From contig CM034239.1 in the NCBI GenBank assembly GCA_019916065.1, forward strand, positions 49,613,812 through 49,677,811: a stretch of DNA of 64,000 bases, given 5' to 3'. Shown here one piece after another: positions 47,306-59,879 of this stretch. How positions within the stretch are numbered: the stretch's first letter is position 1; each line of letters begins with the position of its first letter. Below the pieces are notes generated by a model. The model was not told the DNA's origin and did not search any database. It saw only the letters and a program-made list of their open reading frames with translations. The stretch is from Vitellaria paradoxa (lineage: Eukaryota; Streptophyta; Magnoliopsida; Ericales; Sapotaceae). The position numbers and the translations under genes were made by a program.

Positions 47306-48124
47306 ATGTATTCACAAAAACTTCAAAATGATAGAAAATATGCTTACAGAGACTGACTGACATACAAACTCACAAAGACTCTGCTAAGGTAAGGGTTTAG
47401 CATCCCCAGATTGCAATCCGCATTGGAGTCTCCGACCTCTATCATATTTACAAGTTGCTTAGTATGCCGGAGGTGTCTTCCTCACAAGGACATTAATTAC
47501 ATTAGATTAAATTATCTTAATTGTATTATTTATTAAGAATTATTTAATTGAATAATGTAAAATAAATTAATTATAATTTAATTATATTATCTATTCAAAA
47601 ATTTAAGATAATATAATTTTTATATCATTTAATTTAGTAAATATAAAATATATTAATTATAATTTAATTATATTATTTATTAAAAACAATTGAATAAAAT
47701 ATATTTAATATTAATTAAATTAACAATTTAATTATATTATTTATTAAAAAATTTTCATATTAATTAAATTAAATTAATTTTAATGTAATTAATTTAATTA
47801 TATTATTTGCTAAAAATAATTTAATGAAATATATTACATATTAATTCAGATAATTAAATTAAATTATTTATTAAAATAATTTTAATTTAATAAAATTATT
47901 TATTTTAGAATGATACAACAAAAATGGGCAAAATCTTAAAATCGATAAAATATTTATAACAGAAAAAATAGAGTGAAAGTATTTTTTCATTTACGTTTTT
48001 CTGTTTAGATTTTTATCTTTTTAAAAAATAAAAATAAATTAAACAAACACATTTTTGTTTCCAATTTATAAAAATCTGTAAACATAAAAAAAGGTAAATA
48101 TAAACGTTATCAAACGGATCTTTA

Positions 48125-48505
48125 AGTTTTTGTTTTCAATTTTCATTTTCCTCCATAATCACAACCACCCCCACCATCAACACCAACCATTACTACCACT
48201 CACCACTACCAACCAATCGCTACTCGGCCAACTCTGACTATCACCAATTATAATGTTTTGAAAAAAAATAAAAAATTGTTTATGCAAAAATTTTAAACAA
48301 TCTATGTTATTTCATGATTTTGCACGAGTGTTTGTGATGATGTGAGTTACCACTACCTCTTCACATTCGTCAATCTCTACCGGCCTATCATATTGCCAAT
48401 AAGGATATGAATATAACATCGGGTCGAGATTGAGATGTGACTGAATTGATATGGTTGTAGATATATTTGCTGGGATTATAATATGTTCAAGTACATAAAT
48501 TAGAG
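48125..48505. other. Gene-free stretch
   Basis: C/A-rich 'ccacccccaccatcaacacc' at 48165-48185, otherwise featureless. Confidence 0.4.
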
Positions 48506-48680
48506 TAGGATTGATATGAATAATTAGATGATATTTATGGAGATCTGAGTATAAATAGTGCAGTGCAGAATTTCAATTCCAAATAAACAGATAGGATTGA
48601 TATGAATAATTGGATGATATACATGAAAATTTGAATAGAAGCACTATGCATTGCAGAATTTCAATTCCAAAGAAATAGAT
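48506..48680. repeat. 86 bp tandem duplication
   Basis: 'taggattgatatgaataatt' at 48506 and 48592; both units end 'gcagaatttcaattccaaa'. Confidence 0.85.
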
Positions 48681-49224
48681 ATAAGTGATTAAAACTGTAT
48701 GTAAATACAATTTTAATGAAGTCAAAGAAGGTTTGAGAGATCTAAGTTAACTTATACTCATTGAAAAATCTAAGTTAAGTTAATCTACTCCTATGTTGAG
48801 GGAGTGATGGCTGGAAAACCTTTCTTTACATGTATTTATCTGTTTGTTTTTATATTTGCAGGAGAACTTCGTCTTCTTCCACAAGGCAACTACCCACTTG
48901 TTCAGAGTAACTTCTTTGACGTTATCCAGGATAGCTTCTTTGACGAGTGGTTGTAATTATGGATATAACCTTTTTAAGCGGTTGCAACTTCTCCATAGCT
49001 GGCGATAACCTCCCACAATATCTCCATTCCTTTAATTTTTTTTTTTTGATAAATCTCCACTCCTTTGTTGCCAAAGATATCTACAAAATAAAAATTAGTA
49101 CAAGACTGGGCCGATGAAGATTGGCCGATCATTGAAAACAAATCTCACGCACAAAGAAAATCTTATCTTCTCGCCCATCGGGAGAACCCAACAAATCTTT
49201 TAGGCTAATATTTTGAGTCAAACA
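48681..49224. other. Gene-free stretch
   Basis: A more mixed block at 48860-49020 ('ttcgtcttcttccacaaggc', 'gcttctttgacgagtgg') follows a 'tttgcag' acceptor-like site, but the frame is short and unrecognised. Confidence 0.35.
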
Positions 49225-49840
49225 AAAATATAAATTAGTTTTTTGTTAATTAATATATAAATTAAAAAATTATTAATTTATTAATCAAATAATATCTCAA
49301 TTAATTAACAAATTTTCACGTATAAATTTAAATCTTAATTTATTAATTTATAAATTAAAAATGTCTATCTATTGATTGAATAATATCTCAATTATGCATT
49401 ATCTGGGTTTTGGAAGTTATTTTATTTATTATTATTATTTTAAGTATATGTATAATTAAACACATGTCAACTAATTTATAAAAGAAGACCCAAAATATTC
49501 GTGTAATTTGATAATTAGGTAATATTTGAATTCACAAAGTTCAATATTTTGAAAATAAATAAAGAATGCATTGATAAATTAATTTTTTATTAACTAATGT
49601 ATAAGTTAATAAATTATCAATTTACCAATTAAAAATATCTTGATTAATTAATAAATTTTCATGTATAAATTCAAATCTTAATTTATTAATGCATAAACTA
49701 ATAAATATCTATTAATCAATTAAATAATATCTTGATTACGCATTATCCAGAGGAAATTATTTCATTTATCATTATTATTATTCTAGATATATGTATAATT
49801 AAACACATGTCAAATAATTACCCAAAATATCCATCTAATA
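49225..49840. repeat. ~340 bp tandem duplication
   Basis: The order 'attaactaatgtataa'-like, 'cacgtataaatttaaatctt', 'gcattatctgg' and 'tatgtataattaaacacatg' occurs at 49240-49470 and again, diverged, at 49585-49810. Confidence 0.75.
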
Positions 49841-50540
49841 TAAGATTTCAAAGTACAAGCAGAGTCCCATAATAACCCATTGTCATTAAAATCATAAGCG
49901 TACAGCATTCCAGGTGTTCACAATAATTTCGGGTATTAAAAAGTGTGTGTATATATACATCCTAAAAATTACATTGTAATTTGATCCTGTCACTAGAATT
50001 AATCAACCAAAGAAGAACATCAAATTTTCAAGCTATTACACCGGAAATACTACCCTTCTTAGACGGAAAAGTAGTAGATTTTACTAATTTGCATCTTACA
50101 CCAACTCTAGAATATAGTAAAAATTAAAAGATTTGGGATTCAAATAAAAAAAAGACAAATCAACGGTAATTACTAAAAAAAAAAAAAGGAACAAATCAAA
50201 GGTAGATAAATGAGAGGTGAAAGTAGGAACATGTTGTTTCTCCAGAACATATAACTCCAGCCTCGTCTACGATTCTGAATTGTGGATCTACACAATACAA
50301 CCGTAATAAAAATAAATAACTAAAAATTCATAATCAAATAGTTACTAACTAAAATAAAATTCAAACTAAGTTGAGAGGTGTAATAAACATAGACAAAAAA
50401 TTTAAACAAGGAGAGTATAAATTTAATACCGAACAAGAACATTTTACTTTTATTGGCGATAAGAACAAATGTAAACAAGAGAGAAAATAAAAACAAATAT
50501 AGAAAAAGTTGATAATAAATGTATAAAATCAATTGCATAC
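49841..50540. other. 3' side of the cysteine protease gene, no other gene seen
   Basis: AT-rich; would contain the 3' UTR of the minus-strand protease gene next to 50540. No canonical signal can be singled out among many AATAAA-like words. Confidence 0.4.
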
Positions 50541-53500
50541 CTATTCAAAATATGGATAATATATAGGTCTAATCAAATTTCTTCTCGCTTCTGGAAGACT
50601 TGAGTTTCTTGCAACTTTCCCAAATCCATCGATTCCCCATTCCTTACCCCATGAGTTTTGAATTATCCAAAAACTCTTATCTTGATTTTCGTCATGTCCA
50701 AATCCCACAATTAAGATGGCATGTTTTATAATTTTGCCATTCTCCCTTCTCATGTAATGTTCAGATCCTTCATGAATTTCCTGAATTGTACACAAAAGAT
50801 AATGAAATAATTTATTATTTTCTTTTTATATAATAAAAAATAATAATAATGTATTAACTGTGTTATAACAATCAGTAATTAAGCAAAACATACTTCTTTG
50901 AGTTCCTTGAATTCACTGCTGACTTTTATCCCACAAACAACTGGTTGCTGCTTCACCCTCTCAAGAATTGCTACTTCATCCATGGGGTCTATGGGATTGT
51001 ATCCACTTATTCGTATAACATTTAATTTCTGATATTTAAAAAACAATGTTAAATTTATTTATAAATAGTAAATAGCTATATAAAATTTAATTTTCAGTAG
51101 AATTGAGAAACATAAATATTCAATTTATGTATTATTAGTAATAGCTTATATAAAAAAGAAAATAATAAAATACATCAAATTACCTCTTCTTCAGTGTGTG
51201 GTCTACAATCCCCCTTCATTGTCTTAAAAGGATATTCTCTCTCCCTCCTAATTCCATGAGTTTTGATATAATCAAGTGCTTCAGCGAGCTTATAGGAATA
51301 ACAATTACTTTTTTTTTCTTGGCAACAATCTAATAATTCACTCGCAGAAAATTCCTCTTGAGCATTGTTTTTTATATTATATGCGGCTGAAACACATTCT
51401 GCAACTGCAATTGCCCAACACATATCTGTACTAAAAAAATATATAATTAAAATTTTTAATATATACCTTATTTTACAAAATAGTTCAAAATAATTAAAAT
51501 GTTACTTTTTCTTTTTAAAATGCAATAGAAAACAAAAAAAATCATACGACAACTATCTTGATCTTTGACGGGATTCAAAATGCCATGTTCATCACGCCAA
51601 TCCCACCAGCTGTACGAAGGATCCTACATATCCATTAAGTTCAGAAAATTAAATTAAACACTTGTCAAACATCCATGTAAGAAAAAAAAAATGGACTCTA
51701 ATTAAGTTGGGTATATCTGCCTATCTATTTGTGCGTGTCTCTGCTTGTGTATGTGTATGTATGTTTATGTGCTTGTGTGTGTATGAAGAATGAGGACAAG
51801 GATTACTGTGAGATGTTGGAATATTTGCACGCATACAAACATAAAACATAATTAAGAACTTACATTAATTGTCAATAATATAACAATGATAAATTTAACA
51901 TGTACCTTATCCTAGCAAAAGTTAATAATTAACATCTTCCAGACAACTCCAAGGGGTTAGATGGGATGGTCTTGGACTGGGACTTAGGGGCTTACCACCC
52001 CAAGGTCTCAAGTTCAAGTCTCCTCTCTAGCAAAAACTTGGGGCCAGCCTCCCGGGCGCAAAGCGTAGTAAAGGTTGGTAGGACGGGCCTCCTTGGCTGG
52101 ACGAACCGTATCCAGTTCTTGGGTGTGGGTCCGACTCCCCGCCGCTACGCGAGTTCGCGATTGACCGCTATACATGTTGAGGGGCCAGTATGTGTAGCAC
52201 AAACCAAAAGAGATTCACTCTCTAGGGGTTTGGCCTAGGGAGTGAATCTCTCGAGGTTAAATCCTTTTTTTTTAACATCTTCCAGACATTTTTTAAGAAA
52301 GCAAGAAAGATATTGTTCAAGAAGTGAATTTTAGTTAACATGTGTCACGGAGCATTAAACAGCCCACGGTCTACTATATATGTAATTGTATATATGTATG
52401 TATAATTCATGCAGGAAGGGAGATACTTCATGTCATAATGCGATTGAAGACACCAAGTCATGAAAAGGTTAAAGTAAGAAAAGAAAATAAAACAATAAAA
52501 TAAAAGCTAAAACGAAAAAAAAAAAAAAAAAGGATCAATATATATATTTGCTAATGCTCATGCTTGATGCATGCTTGCTATGATAAAAGTAGCTTTATTT
52601 CTTTATTAAGGGTGAATTATAAAAAAAAAATGAAATAAAATATTAGATGCCCTTACTTTTAATTTTTTATAATCATGTAAATTGGATTTAATCTTAACCC
52701 AAAATGGTTCTTTGCCGGCCCAATCCTCCTTGATTTTGCCTCTTATGTCCCTTGGTCGATCGGATCAAGTCAAGGTAAAAAAAAAAAAATTTGACTCAAG
52801 CCCACTAATTGTACACCTAGACCCCTGAATTTCGTTTTGCATTCACTCAAAACTTTTTTTGTTAAATTTTTTATTCAAAAATTAACCTTTGACATGTTAA
52901 ATACAACAAAATTACTTTTATACGCTTAATATTAATAAAAAAAATATTATAGTATATCTTTTTTATATAAAAATTACGTAATAATTAATTTATTAGATTT
53001 TTTTGTGATACTTTAAATTATTATATTTCACATTAATATTTTAAATTTATATTACATAATAATTATCATTACTTTTTTTTTCTATTAACAATCTAATAAA
53101 TTCAACATGGAACTAGAAATTATACTATAATTAATTTATTAATTTTTGTGTGAACCTTTCTATATTGGTTCTTTAAATTATTAAGCTTCACATTAATATT
53201 TTAAATTATATTATATATAAATTAGTAATTACATATATAAATTATCATTACTTTTCTATTAACAATTTAATAAACTAGGCATGGAAGAGAGAAAAATTTA
53301 GTTTTTCATTTTCTTCCACTTTCTTTCTATCAGTATCAAAAAATAATGGATGAACCTTAATTACCCTTGATATATTTTTTTTCATGCATTTTTTTTATGT
53401 TAATAGTAAGGTATAAAGGCTATTTATTGTATTAAATTGGTCAAAAATTACTTTTCAGATGAAAAATCAAACATAAAATATCTAAGTGAATGTAATACAA

Positions 53501-55350
53501 ATGTCAGAGAGTCTAAGTACACATTTATGAAATCAATGAAGTTTAAGTGTAGAAAGTCGAAACTAAAAGGATGTAGGTAAAATAAACCCATTTCAATATA
53601 CAAAATATAACAAACTATAAGTTATAAAATTTTATAATTTTAAAAGATTTGACCACTCAAACCTATATTTATTTTAGTCCTATATATATTTGAAAAAATA
53701 ATAGAACATGGCGTGTTTGACACATCACACATATCTTCAAGTGTCAAGTAATATAGTATGTGTGTCTAATACGTGTCGAATACAAATACGACACTTATTT
53801 TGAAATATTTGTACTTCCTAAAGAGTTTTTTTTTTCTTCTTTTAATTTTCAAGAACAGAGGGAAAAAGTAAAATCCTAACAATAGTTTTGTTTGAAAATT
53901 TACCTTTTTTTTAATACATGCAGCAACTAATAGTTTTGTTTCATAAATAGTTTTTTTTTTAAATATTATTAGAAAACAGCCAAATTAACTTCTAGCTAAG
54001 TTTGTTTTATTCATTTATTTTTTAATGCTTGATAAAATAAAATTAATTTATCAATTTTAATTTTTGATTAAAGAGGGAAATTGTAAGGTAATGCTAATTA
54101 CAATACAATTGCATGGAACAAACAAACATATAAATTCATTTTAAATTATTAAAAAGATAACCAAATGAATATAAAAATTATAAGTTGATATTTATTATAA
54201 TACTTTTAGACGGATTAATTGGCTTTGTGCATTCTTGAGTTTAACCTTAAAAAAAAAAAAAATGGCCTTTTTTGGTGTGTTGTGTTCATATAACTCTTTA
54301 AAATCCTTACCCCCAACAACAGTAACTATTACAACTTCTTCTTCTTAGGGTTGTCTTTACGAAATAAATATAAATGAATATAAAAACTACATGATATCAA
54401 CGTAGTATATAGTTACACTGTGAAGAAGATATCATTTCACAAAATTATTATTGAATTTCACAAAAAAAATTTAGAAATATAAATTATTATTTCTAAAAAA
54501 TTCAAAACCATGGTTTAAAGCATATATATACCTCTTTACTTCAAAAATTAGTTACTAAATACTTCCAATAAATCTATTTCACCTTAATCTAAATTAAAAA
54601 AAAATTGCAATATTAGCATATACATAGACTAGTAAATATATATATATTTTCATGTTTGTAATAACTTTACTTAATAATTTGCAATGAAAAGCAATTGAGA
54701 GATTATCTTTTTTTTTTTTTTAAGAAGGGTAGAGGTTAAAAATATTGTACATAACCATGGAATGTCATTTGGCATATGTGTATGTCTGTTTTTGTGTATA
54801 TATATTTTTAGACTCTGAGTTTTTATAATCATATACTCATTTTTTTTTATATTTTAATTTTTATGCTCATATTTGTAAAATATTTTTAGATTTAATTATA
54901 TTTTGATGAGTAATCACAAATATAACGATGTACAAAATATACAGGTAGAAATGGCTTATTAACTTAATTGAAAATTTATTTCAAAACAAAGATTTATTAG
55001 TTTTGTGAAAATATATATATATATATATATAAACTTTTCTGTTATTTACGGAATAAATTAAAATTTATACATAATTTTTCTAATCAAAAGTATGAGTAAT
55101 ATCTATCCACTTAGCTAATAACTATATGAAACGTAAAGTTGAATTTATCATAATAAGTTAGCAATTATTATTTTATCAACATTCTAATTTTCTGATTATG
55201 TTACTTTTTCATAAAATAAATATAATAAATTACTTATATAAATGAATAAAATAGGACTAAAATAAGATTAAATATCTAATGAAACCAAATATTGTACAGA
55301 GTTCAGAGTTATACCCATGAACCAGCAACTGAAGAGCTTCCGGCCTCCAT
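50541..55350 (-). CDS. Papain-like cysteine protease (C1A) without propeptide, five exons
   Basis: Proposed exons on the minus strand: 55315-55350, 51548-51623, 51184-51425, 50894-51028 and 50541-50780, all with GT/AG borders and matching phases; together 242 codons plus TAG. Exon 2 starts the mature-enzyme region (YSWWDWRDEHG, like the usual 'DWR' start). Across the exon 2/3 join the active site reads KDQDSCHMCWAIA: Gln34 is the oxyanion-hole residue and Cys40 the nucleophile. His183 (KHAILIVGFG) and Asn205 (IIQNSWGKEWG) complete the site. SELLDCC is also typical. The usual plant enzyme has a signal peptide and a propeptide of about 100-130 residues that folds and inhibits it; here a 12-residue first exon (MEAGSSSVAGSW) replaces both. 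The product would thus be cytosolic, or inactive, or exon 1 is misplaced. Exon 1 rests on phase and splice fit only, across a 3.7 kb intron. 'CHMCWAIA' in place of the common 'CGSCWAFS' and a short C-terminal end mark it as divergent. Confidence 0.75.
51929..52288 (+). mobile_element. tRNA-derived SINE with target duplications
   Basis: A GC-richer body (51946-52273, 328 bp) between perfect 15 bp repeats AACATCTTCCAGACA (51931-51945 and 52274-52288). Near the 5' end a box-A-like TAGATGGGATGG (51958-51969) and a box-B-like AGTTCAAGTCTC (52011-52022) form the RNA polymerase III promoter arrangement of tRNA-derived SINEs. The 3' end is a short T run, as in the plant Au-type SINEs. It lies in intron 1 of the protease gene, opposite to the gene. 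Just before the T run is a 16 bp hairpin. The target repeats are perfect, so the insertion is fairly young. Confidence 0.9.
52211..52249 (+). repeat. Hairpin near the 3' end of the SINE
   Basis: Arms 52211-52226 (AGATTCACTCTCTAGG) and 52234-52249 (CCTAGGGAGTGAATCT) pair over 16 positions with one T:G pair; the loop is GGTTTGG. Confidence 0.85.
52289..55314. other. Rest of protease intron 1: AT-rich repeats
   Basis: No exon-like stretch with protease similarity was seen here. 52790-53600 is a repeat with two inner sub-copies ('ttatattata', 'cttcacattaatattttaaa') that recurs at about 55590-56330, so related repeats lie on both sides of exon 1. A (TA)n run is at 55011-55031. Confidence 0.45.
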
Positions 55351-55590
55351 AACTTAAATTTGCAAATTAATTTCTGCCATTTAATGAACTCTTTCTTAGT
55401 ATAGCAATTAATGGAAATAAGAAGGAAAACAAAAAAGAGTTAAACACGTTCACTTTTTGTGGTGCAAACTTTAGAAACGACAGTATAGGGTGAAGATTCT
55501 GGGAGGAGAAAAAATAAAGGAAAAGTGAAGGGAAAATTGAAAAATAAATATCAAATTAATGTTTATTATTATTTAAAAAAAGATTTATTT
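55351..55590 (-). promoter_or_regulatory. Presumed promoter side of the protease gene
   Basis: Upstream of the proposed ATG (minus strand) the sequence is more mixed than around it and has weak TATA-like words (minus 'gctatactaag' near 55398-55408). No strong motif, so this depends on exon 1 being right. Confidence 0.25.
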
Positions 55591-56340
55591 CATTTACACC
55601 TTTCGTAATTTTGTTTTTGTACATTTAAATCTCACATAATTTATAAATGTACACCTAAACTCTTTGCTTTTTGTGTTACATTTATTCTGTTCCTTCTGTT
55701 AGATTTTTTATCCAAAAAAATAATTTTTGACCAATTTAATACAATGAAATTGCCTTTATACCTTTAGTAGTAATGAAAAAAAAATTATATTATAATATCG
55801 TGTGTCTTTTTTTTTCATATAAAAATTATATTATAATTAATTTATTAATTTTTTTTCAAAATTTTCTATATTAGTACTTTAAACTAATTATGCGTCACAT
55901 TAATATTTTAATATATAAATTATAATTACTCTTTTCTATTAATAATCTAATAAACTAAATATAAAAATAAAAGTTACATTGTAGTTAATTTATTAATTTT
56001 TTTTTGTGAACGTTTTCAATATTAGTACTTTCAAATATTATGCTTCACGTTAACATTTTAAATTTGTATTATAAATAAATTATTACTATTTTTCTATTAA
56101 TAATCTAATAACCTAAACATAGAATAAAAAAATTTTAATTTATCCTTCCCTTTTACTACTTTTTTTTAGTACTATAAAAATTTTTAGTTTATACTCTTAC
56201 TATAAAAAAAAAAAAAAAAATTACCACTATACTCTTATTATAAAAAAAAAAAATTTAACTAAAATTCTAAATTTATGAAACTTGTGGGGTTTAAGTATAC
56301 AAAATCAAAATCACGGGAGATATAGATGAAATAAAACCAA
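55591..56340. repeat. AT-rich dispersed repeat, partner of 52790-53600
   Basis: Shared order of 'gttagattttttatccaaaa'-type, 'tttatacctttag', 'atataaaaattat', 'aattaatttattaattttt' and 'cacattaatattttaa' words, with an inner near-duplication in both copies. Confidence 0.6.
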
Positions 56341-59245
56341 AAAAATATATGAAAACACAAGGTATTTTATTAATAAATTAGTTTTTTAATTTAATTACTT
56401 TTAATATATTTTTTTAAGTTTCATATGTTTTCTTTATCATGTCCTTTAAGCTTCATTTGACCACCCAAAAACTAATTTAGCTTTTTGCTAACTTTCTTTC
56501 GTCTTATATGAATTTTCCACCAATGTTTGGTTTTTTTTTTTTTTATTTAAGTTATAGTTTTTAAGTGTGTTAATTATATTCATTAAAAAAATCAAAAAAA
56601 TCTCCTTTTTGTTTTACCAAAAAATCAATTTTTTTAAATGAATAGATTTTATCCAAATTGTTATGATTTTTTTTTTTAACAAATACAATTAACACACCTA
56701 AAAGTTAGATCTTCTAAAAATAAAATTAAACTTTAGTAAAAAAATTATATGAGATGAAAAAACTTTAAAAAATTGTACCCAAATCAATTATTACATTTCA
56801 TAAGAAAAAAAATAAAATTGAAAAATTAAGTTTACTTTTACAATATTTATAATTTATTTAAAAAATGGGGGGAAAACACAAGGTAGAAAACACTTGTATA
56901 ATGTAAAAACCAAAAAGGTTCATTTCAAAAATCATAAGAGATTATATAAAAAAACGGATCTATTGTTTTGCACAATAATTGGTTTACATTTTTGGAAAGT
57001 AAATTATCCTCGACCAACGAATATATGTTGCATAAATGTTTATATTAAATAGTTTTTTTGTTTTATATTTTAAAATTTCAACATTTTTCCTATGCAGTAC
57101 TTGCTTAGGGAATAAAAGACACAAACCTGTCAAAATAACACAAAAACTTTCACCACTTGGATGGTTTACAAGTGAGGGTATCACTCCTATTTATAGTCAT
57201 CCAACTCCTCAATGAACAGTGAGGATTCAATCTAACTAACGGTTAGAGATTAGTCTCTAAAAAATCTTCAATCAAAATATCTATAATATTTACATGACAA
57301 AACATTTTTAAGGATGTCCTCCACATTTTCTAGAACACTATGATTCTCTACAATAAAATTTCACTGAGCTTCCTAATAACAATTTAAAATTTTCAGGAAC
57401 TCCTAGAGTACGCTAACCTCTCAAATTTTGTTTAAAAATATCGAAACTTTAGTGATACGCAAGTGTCCATGTGATGCCACATAAGTGCCATTACAATGAG
57501 GCATGACGATCAATACACATGAATTCTTCATGGTTTGAAGGGGAAAAGAGAGAAAGAGAGAGAAGAAAAAAAGATGACTATTTCAAGTGCCGAAATTACA
57601 TAAATGCTCTGCACAAATTACACTGTTCCATATTGTAAGTACTCCATTTTTGCCCAACAAATTGTACAATTCATTTTGACCACATAACATTGTTTTTGTA
57701 TTAAATCATAACTTCAAAATATTTTTTTATTCATTTTTTTGAGCATTAGACAAATCAATTTGTCCAGATTCAATATATATAATTACTTAAAAAATTATGG
57801 TTACGTTCCGAACAAGAGAACAAGGATAAATTGGAAATCCAAACCAAGCCAAAATTGTGTAAAAATTAGCAAAGAAGTCCAGAACATTATACTAAAGTGA
57901 TTCACATTGATAAAATGGCTAATTTTAGAATTCGAAGGCATATTCAATCCAAAAAATAAAAACAACATTTTTCAGTACATTAGGAGAACAATCTTTATTA
58001 GAGCGGACAAATCAAGTCAAAAAAATAAGAGAAACTACAAAATCATCAAGGACATGCCACGAAACAAGGCTCAAACTAATAATTGGGTGTTTCTGAAGAT
58101 CATTCAGGGGCCACAGACCCAATTTGGCATGGACCCTCAAATCTCTTTAGATTAGAACCAAATTCTACACAGTGGTCAAAGACACATTTCCTGAGGTATC
58201 CCCTATATGGATCAAATTAGATTAAATTTTTATGAATATCTTGAAACGCATGTCAAAAATTACCAATGGCGACACATACAACAATAGAAACACCCAAAAG
58301 TCAATTAGGGTCACATTTGACTTCATCATAGCCAATAATGGTATGACAAGTCATCTCTTAGATGTTTCCAATCATTGAGTGAAGATAAATAGGGGGCATA
58401 TCACCACTTGAGTCCGTTTCAACGCAACAAAATTTTTTTTTTTTTTTTGGGATAATCATTGCTAGGTCAAGATGATTCCAATTTTGATCTTATTTTAACT
58501 AAGTCAACACTTAAATCTAAAATTTTAAAATTGACATGCTCGGACCCTCCAAACACTTTGAAAACCTCCTGGTTTTTCAATTCGCATCGAAATGGTACTC
58601 GAACATCACCTAACCTCACCCAAACATTGAGTTCTCCTCAGATAGCCTCTCCAAAAAACCAAATTGTCCCTCACATTTGGCCTAGCCACATCCAGGGGTT
58701 GCGGGTAGGCTTGTTGCAAGCTTTCCTACAAACTTCGTTTTTTAAAAAAATTTTCACAAAAACATATTTTGAAGGATTTATTACAAAACACATTTTAGAT
58801 GAATTTTCATAAAATATATAGTTTGCAAGATTTATTCCAAATAAATGTATTCTTTCACATTTTCCCACCCCTAAACAAGCCTATAAATATCTCGTTTGTC
58901 AAACTATTCCAAATCGCCATCACCTCCCACGCATCAAAGGCATTCATAACATCTTAAGGCATTCAAAATGTTTTTCATCTACACTTAAGTATAATTTTTA
59001 AACTATTTTTAATTTAATTATTAAATTCCTTATTTGTATAATTAGGGTAGAAATCCTTAATATGCGACTAGGACCAAGTCACTGACATAAACTCGAGTCA
59101 ATAAATCACTCAGATATTAACTATTACATTCAGGATTTTTCTGATGTATGATGGTGATTAGGATGACTCGAGACATATTAAGATACATATAACATGACTA
59201 ATGACATGCCACCATGGCATAGGTTGCACATGACATCACATACCA
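56341..59245. other. Gene-free region, possible decayed LTR-like DNA
   Basis: No recognised coding sequence. 57900-58160 is open in one frame (starting near ATG 57913) but has no family resemblance. A TATA-like 'cctataaatatctcg' at 58879-58893 after a long non-coding stretch has the look of an LTR promoter, but I found no partner repeat. Confidence 0.3.
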
Positions 59246-59640
59246 TGTACAAATATACCCTTACAATTTAATTTCTAACAATTTCAACCTTGAACCAAAG
59301 AACAATGTATAAAAAAAATCTTGAACTTATACCCTATATATAAATATATGCATATAGTTCAATTTGTAACAATTACATCCTGAACTAAAAATAATGTATA
59401 AATAAGTCCTCAAACTTATATCTAATGTATAAATACATCCTTATAATTCAATTTGTAAATCAAAAAATAATGAATAAATAAATGTATAAACTTATGCATA
59501 ATGTACAAATACACCCTTGCTGTTCAATATATAAAAGTTTTATTCATCAATCAATGAATAATAAATAAATAGACCCCTAAACTTATACCCAATGTACAAA
59601 TACATCTCTATAATTCAATTTGTAACAATTTCATTATTTT
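59246..59640. repeat. Array of ~80-95 bp repeats, forward arm
   Basis: The word 'aatgtacaaatacaccctt' or a variant occurs at about 59244, 59333, 59427, 59502 and 59592, each followed by 'ataattcaatttgtaacaatt' and 'cctaaacttatacc'-like words. Confidence 0.8.
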
Positions 59641-59879
59641 ACATATTGATGTGGATCAAATTTTTATTTTATCAGCTTCACATAGGGATAGTTGGGGAAA
59701 ATTGTGCTCTTGGATGCTTGACACTTTCAACTCTCTTGTAGTGAAACCATGGTTAGTAAATACTTAATAATTTTGTTAGTTGAATTTGTATGGATTAATT
59801 TTAGAGTTTTGATTGCAAAGAATTAAGGATTACCAAAAATTAAGAAGAGGGTTTTCTTTTTTAAGTGGAGCCCACAACC

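Larger units (their letters stand above)
46032..48121. mobile_element. Inverted-repeat DNA element with TTA target duplication
   Basis: The left end (AGGACCCATTTAGTAATAAGG) and the right end read on the minus strand (AGATCCGTTTGATAACG) are imperfect inverted repeats, continuing into T-rich arms. TTA flanks both sides (46029-46031 and 48122-48124), the target size and sequence typical of PIF/Harbinger elements. The right third (47510-47950) is a very AT-rich 'aattatttaatt' field. No transposase seen. A CACTA-like element is nested inside. Confidence 0.55.

Noticed and set aside
47029..47331. ~100-codon frame starting MAAVAKGGGQ
   Set aside because: Covers the subterminal repeats of a CACTA-like element; the protein is low complexity at first and then repeat-derived.
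51966..52238. 90-codon plus-strand frame
   Set aside because: Entirely inside the SINE.
57913..58155. Possible gene with a Lys/Asn-rich product
   Set aside because: No motif, no family, no splice context.
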